Shown: positions 32,370 through 41,073 of the stretch, one piece after another | Position numbering within the stretch: the stretch's first letter is position 1 | Layout of the letters: each line of letters opens with the position of its first letter | Source of the DNA: Branchiostoma floridae | Lineage: Eukaryota > Chordata > Leptocardii > Amphioxiformes > Branchiostomatidae | Length of the DNA stretch: 41,073 nucleotides | Direction of reading: 5' to 3' | Assembly (NCBI RefSeq): GCF_000003815.2 | Contig: NC_049979.1 | Span: forward strand, 4,929,305-4,970,377 | The notes under the pieces: generated by a model | Seen by the model: the letters and a program-made list of their open reading frames with translations, nothing else | What the model was told of the DNA's origin: nothing | The model's database searches: none | Position numbers and translations under genes: made by a program

Positions 32370-32439
32370 AGTGAATGGCTTCTGTGTTGAAAACTAGCAG
32401 TTAAAGTGAATGGCTTCTGTGTTGAAAACTAGCAGTTAA
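32370..32439. repeat. Exact tandem duplication, 2 x 35 bp
   Basis: The unit AGTGAATGGCTTCTGTGTTG onward is repeated head to tail without mismatch at 32370-32404 and 32405-32439. Perfect identity indicates a recent event. Confidence 0.95.
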
Positions 32440-32966
32440 AGTAGAGGAAAGTAGAAAGTTGTTTTATGGCTGAGTACCATGGTCAGGACAAAGAGTTGTT
32501 AAACCACTATGAAAAGAGATGGATTGAGTCTAATAAAGGAAGTTGTACAACAGGACAGGAAAGTAGTACAACAAAGACTGGGTATTCTCTGGGTGATATT
32601 GTATGTGCTACAGAAATTGACATGCATATCTTGATACAAAAAAAAGTACAGTAAGTCAAGCTGTCATCTAAATTTTTTTGTATGGCTAATAAATTAGAAC
32701 TCGCCTTTAGCAATGTTAACAATTTTAAGAATTACCAGGCAAAATCAAACCATTCTGCAGCTTTTCTTAGCTGGAGCCTCTCCCTACCAGGTGGTAGTAT
32801 AAACTACATCAGTCAATACCTACAAGTGTTTAAGCATGTATATCTAAGGGTATAATTTGAAAGCAGCAGAAAGGAGCTGATTGGTGCACCTGGGAGACCC
32901 GAGGCGAGGTTCAGGATGTGACACACAGGTCTGTTTACTCAGGCTCCACCCTACCAAACAACACCC

Positions 32967-33269
32967 GCACGGTTTAACAAGTTTGCCAAAATTCACTTGT
33001 CCTATCGAGCAAGTTCCTAAAAAATTCACTAGCCCAAACTAACTTTGCCCAAAATTTGAATAACATTTTTCATATGCATTTTGAAAAACAATTTTCATAT
33101 TATGTATTTTCAAGCAATAGAATCTTTTATCATTAGTGATTTGGCTCTATTTTTGTGTGTTGACCAATGCTTACTTGCCCGACTGGACAAGTAGGGTAGG
33201 TAATGCACTTGCCCAACCAGCACTTTCACTTGCCCTATAGAATTGGGCTAGTGGACCTGTCCAACCCTG
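32967..33269. mobile_element. hAT-like MITE, CAGGGTTGGACAAGT family, with 8-bp duplication
   Basis: CAACACCC stands at 32959-32966 and 33270-33277. The element between them has a decayed left end (CACGGTTTAACAAGTTTG) and a better right end (GGACCTGTCCAACCCTG). The core TTGGCTCTATTTTTGTGTG and GACCAATGCTTACTTGCCC match the copies at 7002 and 25629. The 8-bp duplication supports hAT. Thirteen bases separate it from the next MITE. Confidence 0.88.
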
Positions 33270-33282
33270 CAACACCCCGCTC

Positions 33283-33603
33283 CAGTGTTCAAGCCAGCCT
33301 GAAATTTTTTTCTTTCCCCTGGATTTTAATAGAAATCCTGTCAAGATGCAAAACAATCTTAGGGGAGTCCAGGGGTATGCTCCCTGAGAAAATTTTGAAA
33401 TCTAGACCCTCTGTGAAATGCTATTTCCTTTATTTTGAGAAGCAAATTTTGCTCGTAGACTCAGGTTGGTTTGATTCATATCTTAAAATGACAATTTTTG
33501 TCCATGACAAAGGACGGAATGGGCAAAATTTTTGTCCTTCCCGAGCCTGCCTTCCCTGGCAGCAAAATTCCGTCAAAGGACAGAAAGACGGACTCAAACC
33601 CTG
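33283..33603 (-). mobile_element. hAT-like MITE, CAGGGTTnTAGCCAGC family, beside the previous one
   Basis: The left end CAGTGTTCAAGCCAGCC and right end complement CAGGGTTTGAGTCCGTC enclose 321 bp carrying the family landmarks (CCCCTGGATTTTAATAG, TCTAGACCCTCTG, GACAATTTTTGTCCATGAC). Flanks CCCCGCTC (33275-33282) and ACCCGCTC (33604-33611) form an 8-bp duplication with one mismatch. Orientation is opposite to 16073-16382. Confidence 0.9.
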
Positions 33604-33660
33604 ACCCGCTCTAAAGCCCCAACTGTGCAGCAATCAAACCAAGGAGGTTTAAACCAAGGA

Positions 33661-33689
33661 GTGTGTGTGTGTGTGTGTACGTGTGTGTG
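33661..33689. repeat. GT microsatellite
   Basis: (GT)9 AC (GT)4-type tract, read directly. Confidence 0.95.
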
Positions 33690-34293
33690 ATCAAACAAGC
33701 CTTTTACTTAGTTTTAGCTTCCTTTCTCACCTGTATACTGTTATCATAATTTACATGCAGCATGCCTACATGCCACAGTAACAAACACACTGCAATGTCT
33801 TATCTGAGTGGCCCACAATAAAGGGTTTTCCCACAAAGAAGGAAGATTACGATTGAATCTTCGTGTTGACAATCCATTTAACCTATGTATTGATCCCGTC
33901 TTGCCCTCTTGCCCAAACAACTCAATCAAACAACAGTAACAGTCAATAGTTGTACCACTCACACAACCACCCGACAGCTTTCTCCTTTCAGAAACAAATA
34001 TTTACACATCGGTACCGATGTGTTATTTGACTTGCGCCTACCCTTGAAGTGGGTTCAGACGGGTTATCGACCACACAACAAAACATTAGCACCTGCATGA
34101 ATGTAGAAACAATTCAAACTTGTCAACATACTGGGGGGTCGTACCGTCAGTTCATGTGCCAACCTTCTACTGTACCTCAAGACATTTCTGAAGGCAGGTG
34201 TGTGGTAATGATTTAATCATTTCCTTGCTGTATGACACAAACACTAGAATATAACAATACATGTACGTATGCAAAAGACTAAATTGCTATATA
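33690..34293 (-). other. CCSAP 5' intron, nothing recognised
   Basis: Intron sequence. The frames at 33744-33962 and 33909-34100 overlap on opposite strands and lack motifs. Confidence 0.4.
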
Positions 34294-34671
34294 AGGCCAC
34301 ACCAAATCTATTTGCTGCTTCTTAGATTTTTTCTGAGAAAAAAATGGATTGACAGGTTGGAAAAAAAATAAAGATAATTTTTTTCAAGAGGTCTGGGGTG
34401 AAGATATATGGCTTAAATAACAAACAACAACAGTCTATGGAGTTCATTGGCATGCTTTATACAATGAACTTTGTTTGACTTGTAAATGTTCTGTAAATGC
34501 ATTGTTTTTAGACTGAAATTATGTGTATGTGGCTCTGAATAGTAATATTTACAGGTTCGTGATAGCAAAACCTGTACAAAATTTTCTCAGGATTTAATCT
34601 TTTTTTTTTTTTAAATGAAAAAAAAATGGACAGGTGAATCCGAGAAGCAACAAATAATATTGGTGTGGCCT
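34294..34671. mobile_element. MITE with AGGCCACACCAA ends
   Basis: The left end is AGGCCACACCAAATCTATTTG followed by CTGCTTCTTAGATT. The right end complement is AGGCCACACCAATATTATTTG followed by TTGCTTCTCGGATT. The inverted ends extend over about 35 bases with scattered mismatches, giving a 378-bp element with A/T-rich interior. The flanks (TATA / AAAC) do not give a clear duplication, so the superfamily is open. Confidence 0.82.
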
Positions 34672-35602
34672 AAACTTGTTTTTCACCATATACAGCATGT
34701 CTTAGTCACAAAAGTCTGGTACAGTACCAGCTATGTAACTTTCTTATGGCTGAATTGTGTATGGTGAAATGTTCTTGAGGAAGCTTGCACTGCAACATAA
34801 ATGCCATTGTGGCCATATGATGCAATCATTCATATTGTACATTCACACAAAATTGCCAATCTGAGATGAAGGTGGGAAATGAAATTTCTTCAATGGCATC
34901 TCCTTGGGTGACTATTTCTGGAACAGGGTAATAATATTCTTGATGGTGATGGCTTTCAGATTATGCAAATGTGCTTCTCAAGTTCAGACCCATAGATGAG
35001 TCCAACCAAGTCAAACAAAGACACCTATCACTCATTTGATACGTTGCATAAAGAAAAATCATCATTTTGTTTCAGACTTTCTAATAAATTGTCAGAATGT
35101 TGACTATAACTTGAAAGACAAATTTTACCTACTAGGACTCATTGGTTTGGCTGTTCTACTCAATAGCTGGGCAATTTTCTAAACTCTCTCATATGATAGA
35201 TGACATTTTTTTAGCATCATTACAAAATGATACAGGCTTCCAACAGGGAGAACTGAGCTAGGCATTACAGATTACTGAGAAAACGGGGGTTTACAGGATA
35301 CTGAACCCGCAATCTGTGGAGATTAGCTCTGAAATATCACCAGTGAAATACTATCCACAAAGACATCAGCATGATTTGGCCAGGTGCCAGGGTGTACCCA
35401 AACCACCTCTGTTGGATGACAGATAAGGTATCCTAACACTATTTTTATGAAGCATATTCTCGAATTCTGGGAAACAAGACATCCCACTCTTTGTCCCATC
35501 ATCCAAGCAGATCTTCCCATGGGAAAATCAGGATCGTAACTGCAGGCGATTGTGCCACCAGATCTGCTTGGTTGAAGATTACCTCTGTCCCCTCCTGCAT
35601 GT
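34672..35602 (-). other. CCSAP 5' intron, nothing recognised
   Basis: Intron sequence without supported features. Confidence 0.4.
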
Positions 35603-35610
35603 CATGGAAC

Positions 35611-35921
35611 CAAGGCTGTAGCCAGCCTGAAATCATTTTCCCTCCCCTGGATTTTGAATCCTATCAAGCGCCCAAGGCTCCCCCAGAAATTTTTAAAATC
35701 TAGACCCTCTGAAACACTATTTCCTGCATTTTGAGGCGTAAATTTTGCTAGTAGACTAAGCTGTTCAAGGACATCTGTTTCAGTGAAAAATTACACATGG
35801 GGGGTAGTTCTTTTTTAATATCTTTTCATAATTTATCGATTTTTGTCCATCACAGAGGACAGAATGGGCAAATTTTTTTCCGTGCCTAGCTGCAAAAGGA
35901 CGGGTGCTGGCCACAACCCTG
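35611..35921 (-). mobile_element. Complete hAT-like MITE with perfect 8-bp duplication
   Basis: CATGGAAC is repeated exactly at 35603-35610 and 35922-35929. The element ends are CAAGGCTGTAGCCAGCCTG and, on the complement, CAGGGTTGTGGCCAGCACC. Landmarks CCCCTGGATTTTGAAT, TCTAGACCCTCTG and TTTTTGTCCATCACAGAGG mark the same family as 16073 and 33283. This copy defines the family as hAT-type. Confidence 0.95.
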
Positions 35922-36208
35922 CATGGAACTGAATTCATGCTGGAGGGTGTGTAGAGTTTAGTACCCCATAAAAATTCTGCAATGAACGACAGCAATAAGG
36001 GATAAGCTGAAGGATCACCTGACACCTGTGGAGTGTAAGCCTATGTTTTTAACCTTTGATACTGATCAGTTTGGACATGATAAGGGAACAATCTTATTAC
36101 GGCTGTTTATCTTACTGAGCCAATAAACTTTTACCATGACTAGATTTGTATTTTTAGTGAGGTATGACTCAAACCACCACGGAGTGGCCATATCATCTTA
36201 CAGAGACA

Positions 36209-36444
36209 AGAAAACATGTGAAGTACAAGGTACCAAGCTACAATATCAGAGGCGGCGGCAGTAAATTTCATATGGAGACTTTTCCTGACAAAATTTCAAG
36301 AACATGTGGCACAAAAGGGAGGGTCTGGGGGCATGCTCATGGGGAAAATTTGACATCTTGACCCTCTAAAATGCCATTTACTGCATTTTGAGGGGCAAAT
36401 TAAAGGGACAAAAAAAACATGTAAAGTACCAGGTACCAAGTACC
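36209..36444. repeat. MITE fragment between imperfect 30-base direct repeats
   Basis: AAAACATGTGAAGTACAAGG and TACCAAGCTA at 36209-36241 recur as AAAACATGTAAAGTACCAGG and TACCAAGTA at 36412-36444. Between them is an internal fragment of the CAGGGTTnTAGCCAGC family (AGGGTCTGGGGGCATGCTCA, GCATTTTGAGGGGCAAAT). The arrangement suggests a local duplication around the insertion. Confidence 0.6.
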
Positions 36445-36479
36445 CTTTCGAATAGCTGAATACAAGACGGGGATGCACC

Positions 36480-36720
36480 AGGTCTCCCGTCCGGGTGAAT
36501 GATGTTAATCACCATATGGCTGATACGAGACAGAGGTTCGCCAGGCCTCCATCCAGGTGATTCGAAGTGAACTCCAGACAGAAGGATTTGCACCATCGCA
36601 GACCGCACCATCACACGTGTGGTGGGTTCTTTAACTTGCATGGGGTATGGCTCTTCCCAGACACAGGATTTAAGGTCCTATCCGACAGACGGATTCTAAT
36701 AAATCATCTTTCCATCCAAG
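36480..36720. repeat. Possible dispersed repeat with GTGGGTTCTTTAACTTGCATG
   Basis: The block GTGGGTTCTTTAAC, GCATGGGGTATGGCTCTTCC and AAGGTCCTATCCGACAGACG resembles a motif I recall as common in invertebrate genomes. Upstream are two imperfect copies of a CCAGGYCTCC-TCCRGGTGA segment (36478-36502 and 36541-36562). The plus-strand 109-codon frame through it is not a recognised protein. Confidence 0.3.
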
Positions 36721-36943
36721 TTAGACATAACTGTCAGCATCCACTTAATTCTCATCTGAACCTACCAGCCTCAGCCCAGCAGGTGCACTGTTCGCGATGC
36801 CAAGTTGGTGCCACCATGTCAGTACTTCATGCCAATAGCCACTCACAACTTCCAAGTGGTAACCCTGTCACTTTAATGGAAACTGTGCCTTTGTAGTGTG
36901 ACTCTAGGTAGTCAGCACTACCAGCTACATGCACTTCAACAGG

Positions 36944-37238
36944 CAGGGCTCGAAATCCTTTTTTCTGCATACCTGAATTGGTGCAGGTAACATTGAAAAT
37001 TACCTCCACCAGACAAATTTTACCTGCTCCACTCTGACTTTAGGAAATATGGATCATACTAAAATTGTTCAGGAACCATTGCTATTTTATAGGTCATCAC
37101 AAATATAGGTAGTAACAGTCAATTCAGCTAATATAAAACCCAGCACATGGACCAGTGCAGGTTAGGTGCAGGTAGACAACAGAAGTACCTGCACAGCTCC
37201 AATTTTACCTACACCAACATATGGTATTTCGAGCCCTG
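36944..37238. mobile_element. hAT-like MITE, CAGGGCTCGAAAT family, decayed copy
   Basis: Perfect ends CAGGGCTCGAAAT and ATTTCGAGCCCTG. The interior follows the 10427 copy (TTTTTTCTGCATACCTG, TTGAAAATTACCT, CAGACAAATTTTACCTG, GACCAGTGCAGGTTAG) with more mismatches and a shortened centre (295 bp). No clear target duplication. Confidence 0.88.
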
Positions 37239-38224
37239 ACTAGCTAACGTTACATGTACTACAGGGCTTTCCGTGCAGCAAACTCTCCCATGTGCCAACT
37301 TTGAATTGGTTACAGCTCTGCTGGCTGGGCACCTCACAAACTTTTAAATAGATTTTCGAAAGGACAGACGCTAAAATTTCGCTGAAATAGATCTGGTCCA
37401 AGTAACGTCCAAGAATTGTTTGGGGGGAGTAAATTTGACCTGTACACTGCAAGGTAGAGCTTGATCTGAAAACTTCTTGCCTCCGCTTGACTCCTGATGA
37501 TAAAAGAATAATGGGACACCCTACCTCACCTTGAAGACAATGATGTCTACAAGGACAAGAACCTGAAATATAAGTATGACAAGATATACTGGAAGCCGAC
37601 CTTTGTTTTTGTTCCAACTAGTAAGTGTCAGATAGATAAGCAACTATAACGTTATGTTATATGTAAATCATACTGTGTGACTGGAAACACATGACTTCAC
37701 AGATGTTGGTGCTTCTAAATCTTAGACTAAAAGTACAGTATGTTTACATGTTTGACATTCTATTTATGACAAATGAATTCGATAACAACAACCATCAAAC
37801 AGTTATTTGCCTAGAACTTCCGTATTTCTAAGCAAAAGATCTTGTCAATAATACTAGTAACTAATAACATAAACATGGGGCAAAAACTTTTGCAACACGT
37901 TATCTATAACACTTTTTTGCTCAATTTCTGACATAACATAATGTGACATGGTCCCTACATAACCTGACTATAGTCTAAATGTCTTCTTCCCATCTGAGAT
38001 AATACACCAAAATTGGAACAGGGCCTTTCCTTTTTTTAGCTCAGGGCCAGACAAAAGTGGTCCCAAGTGACAATAACCATTAATCTACCACAGTCTGGGA
38101 CTTTGAACTTTTGAGGGAGACAATATGCTGGCCATAAAGTTTTGCACACCTCAAATATTGGGTCAAATGTCACAAACAACTTTATTTAAACCCTTTGGTC
38201 CCTATGATGCAACTCTCTGCTACT
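37239..38224 (-). other. CCSAP 5' intron, nothing recognised
   Basis: AT-rich sequence. The 125-codon minus-strand frame at 37240-37617 has no recognisable motif and overlaps another frame. Confidence 0.4.
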
Positions 38225-38320
38225 TTCCAAGCAGAGGTTAGGCTCCAGCTGTTTTTTTAACGTTTTTTTATAATATGTCGTTTTTATCGGCTTACTATGT
38301 TGTACTCTTTCTTGATGTCT
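38225..38320. mobile_element. Left-end fragment of the CCAAGCAGAGGTTAG MITE
   Basis: TACTTTCCAAGCAGAGGTTA followed by GGCTCCAGCTG and TCGTTTTTATCGG-CTTACTA matches the left half of the elements at 14223 and 31066. No right end was found, so this is a truncated copy. Confidence 0.7.
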
Positions 38321-39274
38321 CACAGTCAACAAGATAAGGGTGGTTTAAACTGCAATATTTTAAAAATGATGTTAATTTGAAAACACTGTCTGTCAACTCG
38401 ATAAACGTACTCTTGAATACCCTGTTCTTAAACACAAAAAATTAAGTTCCCCCCCCCCCTCCCTAATAAAGGTGCACTAGCGTTAACTTTCTGCAGAATT
38501 GTTCACTTTATGAAGGTGGAATGTCACAACAGGTTCCCTGTTATAACTACAAGGAAGTCAGTGGGAGTTCAGAGCTGACCCAATTAGGAAAGTTGTGGGC
38601 AGAAGGTAGAGGTTAAGGACCCAGACATGCAAGTAAAAGGCATGTCGGACATGTGTGCAAACTCAGGTGTGGGCTGGAACCATTTAGTTTGAGAGGGTCA
38701 GTAGGCCATCTTGACTAAATCTAATTTACAAAACAAAGAAGACACAGAACACAGGACAACCCTGGCAAACTGATCTGATAAGTGAAGATGTCCAGGGTAC
38801 ACAGATATGAAGACATGTCCTAATGTATGTCTTGTTGTCTGTTGGTATATCTTGAATAGATCTCACAGCTGGAGTTGTTCTAACTTCTCACTCACATGCC
38901 CCCCTGCCAAGGAGAGGGTCCACAAGTGTGTGCCATGTCAACGTTCAACAACAGCTTTGAAGTGACTTGGCAAACAACATTTCTCCCTCTAGGCGGCACA
39001 AATTACTGAGCTACCTGTCCTTATATATCTATCTCTCCACATCAGTATGGGTTATAATTGCATGGGAGCACATACCAGTTCAGGGCTCTGGGGACGCATT
39101 AAAGTTTAAGAAGTGCTGCGAACACACAACTAAGCAGCAGGTGACTTGTTTCACAGCCATGTTCACATTTGTCTGAATTTTTATTTCCTTAGGCAGACAT
39201 GTGGCCTTCCTGAGTAAAGGTTCTACCCACAAACAAGCCCCCACATGACACGGAAGATAAATGGCTTCTCCTGA
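38321..39274 (-). other. CCSAP 5' intron, nothing recognised
   Basis: Intron sequence with an 11-base C-run at 38449-38459; no other feature supported. Confidence 0.4.
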
Positions 39275-39345
39275 TTGAAGTAAGTAAGAACGAGCTCGCC
39301 TCCAGATTAAACAAAGTAACACCTCATAGTTCTTACTTACTTCAA
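39275..39345. repeat. Perfect 17-base hairpin
   Basis: TTGAAGTAAGTAAGAAC at 39275-39291 is the exact complement of 39329-39345, with a 37-base loop. It may be the stem of a tiny foldback element; no family assigned. Confidence 0.85.
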
Positions 39346-39745
39346 AAGTCAAATTTCTGTGACTGCTATATACTATACAAGGTCTTAAAAATCAGTTTTA
39401 TTCCCAGACAGGTTGTAAAATGTAGGTCTTTTTTTTTGTTCTTAACATTTAAAATCAAAGATAACTCTATATAGCATACATGAATACCACAAAACCTCCA
39501 CCAGTGCCAACAATGTCAACTGAAAGTAAATTGTCCCTCAGTCTTAAACCATTTGAGCCCCATCCAGTTGTTTTCCAAGTATTTCTTCCTCATACCAAAG
39601 AGGTTAAATCATACCAAGATCTACTCAGCTACTGACCCCCCCCCCCCCAAAAAAAATCAAATGACTCATAAATATTCTCAACCATTATTATTGCCTTGTG
39701 AAGAAACCAACGAAGCAACCACCAAACCTCTGTAAGACATAATAC
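39346..39745 (-). other. CCSAP 5' intron, nothing recognised
   Basis: AT-rich sequence with a C13 run at 39636-39648; nothing else supported. Confidence 0.4.
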
Positions 39746-39750
39746 ACTAT

Positions 39751-40842
39751 CACGCGCGGATCCAGGGGGAGGCGCGCCGGGCGCGCGCCTCCCCCTTCAG
39801 CTGGCAAAAAAAAAAATGGCAAGATAAATACTAGAGGTCTTCGGAAGTTACGCCAAGAATATTGACAACGTTATAAAACTAATTCGCTTATTTGAAAGGA
39901 GATTTTCTGGTAATTATTTTGAGAAACTTGCAGTTTGCAATAACTAGTGGGTCTTTCGAGTCACGTAAACTTACGGTAAAAGCCCGGGGACGGAGCGCGG
40001 CCGCATCAATTTCTCCCCAAGAAACTGGTGGGTCGCTGTAAGCCAAAATCGGCGCTCAAAAATATAGAAAGAGCGTGGAAATTTTGTAAGATCTCCAGAA
40101 AATCAGCGGAAGTTAAATATTTTTGATGAACTGATGATTTCTATAGTCCGTCATCGGCTTAGAGAGACGCAACCCGCCTTGGGAAAATCGGCGTCGTGCG
40201 CCGACACCCCCCTCCCCACTCCAGTTCTGATCAGTCGCCGCGGTGACCGTGCTGACGTTTTTGTTGTCATTGCCCCCCGATTTATATAATAATCGTCATC
40301 GATTGCCACCGCAGAAACAAAAAGAGTCCGAAATATATGCATTTTCAAATGCGTAAGACACTTTCAAAATCGTCTCCGGCAAGCCACTCAGATCCCACGA
40401 GATTTCTATGCGATTTTATAGGAGCGCGAGCCGCTTCGCGGAGAAAGGCAAATCGGCAGCCAGGTACCGATATTGTTTGTGTAGCGTACGTGGCGTCATT
40501 TATGAATATTAAGAAGGAGGAACTAGCCTTCGCTAGGTTTGTCCTCAGTGGTAGTTGCTAAAAATAGTAAAAGATGTCCCTGAAGTGAACTAGACAGCCA
40601 CAGACATGACAAAAAGTTAGTGTTAGTTTGCTTCTCAAATTTGCTCAGATATGGCTCTAAAATGCACCAGAGAGCCTCTATTTCTTATAAATTTTCTGGG
40701 GGAGGCCCCCCATACCCCCCCAACGAGAGGGGGGACCCCCCTCTCGTGCTCTCCCCCCGCGCAGCTTGCGCTGCGCGGCCGCGGCCTTCGGCCGCGTCAT
40801 GGTGCGCGCCCCCCCCTTTGCAAATTTCTGGATCCGCCAGTG
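39751..40842. mobile_element. 1.09 kb GC-rich DNA transposon with 5-bp target duplication
   Basis: ACTAT is repeated at 39746-39750 and 40843-40847. The element ends are CACGCGCGGATCCAG and CTGGATCCGCCAGTG; as inverted repeats they agree at 13 of 15 positions. Farther in, GGGGGAGGCGCGCC on the left is mirrored by GGCGCGCACC and a C-run on the right, after an extra AAATTTGCAAA spacer. Near the right end are strong short hairpins (GCGCAGCTTGCGCTGCGC and GCGGCCTTCGGCCGC). The interior is unusually CpG-rich (39960-40460). No transposase frame is present, so it is non-autonomous. A CAC start with a 5-bp duplication recalls Transib, but the ends do not settle the superfamily. Confidence 0.9.
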
Positions 40843-40847
40843 ACTAT

Positions 40848-41073
40848 TGATGATATTCTGCACCAATCTACAACAATTGGCTTCGTGCCTGCTACATTAG
40901 GATGGAGAGGCACTATGCATATGCCTTACACTTAACATACTTAATGATTTACAATAGCAAGCTGATTGGAAGTTATGAACACTGTGTTCCTTGGCTTATC
41001 TTTCTCCTAGCACCTTAAATTACGTACCTCATCATTATAATTGCACAGAAAACCACATCTAACACAGAATTAG
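40848..41073 (-). other. Right edge, intron or upstream of CCSAP, nothing recognised
   Basis: Short AT-rich flank after the GC-rich transposon, with no feature. Confidence 0.4.

Noticed and set aside
36567-36896. 109-codon plus-strand frame beside a repeat-like GTGGGTTCTTTAAC block
   Set aside because: The recognisable part looks like dispersed repeat DNA and the peptide resembles no known protein.
39080-39352. Minus-strand frame considered for the missing CCSAP N-terminal exon
   Set aside because: It has a superficial YEVLL...RRAR...LLQ pattern, but lacks the SEYMKRY, W-E and EQAH landmarks and has no matching splice phase; part of it is the 17-base hairpin.
40620-40935. Frames across the right end of the 1.09 kb transposon
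   Set aside because: They read through C-runs and GC hairpins of the element terminus, and the flanking DNA continues the frame by chance.

Overview
This window is intron-rich animal genomic DNA. It contains the 3' ends of two convergently transcribed genes set in a dense field of small DNA transposons. I can support only four coding exons; nearly all other open frames look like chance. Organism (inference): an invertebrate deuterostome, most likely a lancelet (Branchiostoma). The reasons are chordate-like Rab4 and CCSAP protein sequences, the same convergent gene pair as at human RAB4A/CCSAP, large introns, and many short inverted-repeat elements. No bacterial, phage or viral genes, CRISPR array, rRNA or convincing tRNA was seen.

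Layout. About 1-10,000 is the 3' part of a plus-strand Rab4 gene: the penultimate coding exon (3138-3233), a 6.2 kb intron loaded with hAT-like and mariner-type elements, and a last coding exon (9434-9546) with a poly(A) signal near 9969. About 10,000-23,900 is intergenic and holds further elements: palindromic repeats, two copies of a CAGGGCTCGAAAT family, copies of a second CAGGG family, a Mutator-like short element and a TA-flanked element. From about 23,937 to the right edge lies a minus-strand CCSAP gene (centriole, cilia and spindle-associated protein). Its last exon is 23937-24125 and the preceding exon is 27230-27447. The 5' exons were not found and are probably beyond the window or inside an unrecognised stretch. 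Its introns carry more elements, including a 1.09 kb GC-rich transposon with a 5-bp target duplication (39751-40842).

How it works together. Rab4 is a small GTPase of early and recycling endosomes. CCSAP binds microtubules at centrioles, cilia and spindles. They share no known pathway, so their adjacency is best read as retained ancestral linkage. The most notable observations are these: the shared gene pair; a decoy duplicate of the splice acceptor and start of the Rab4 exon; the CCSAP stop codon lying inside the terminal repeat of a transposon; a Rab4 stop codon that overlaps a splice-donor-like sequence just where the prenylation motif should be; and several transposon insertions whose order can be read from nested target duplications. 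I found no new multi-gene system such as a defence or biosynthetic cluster.
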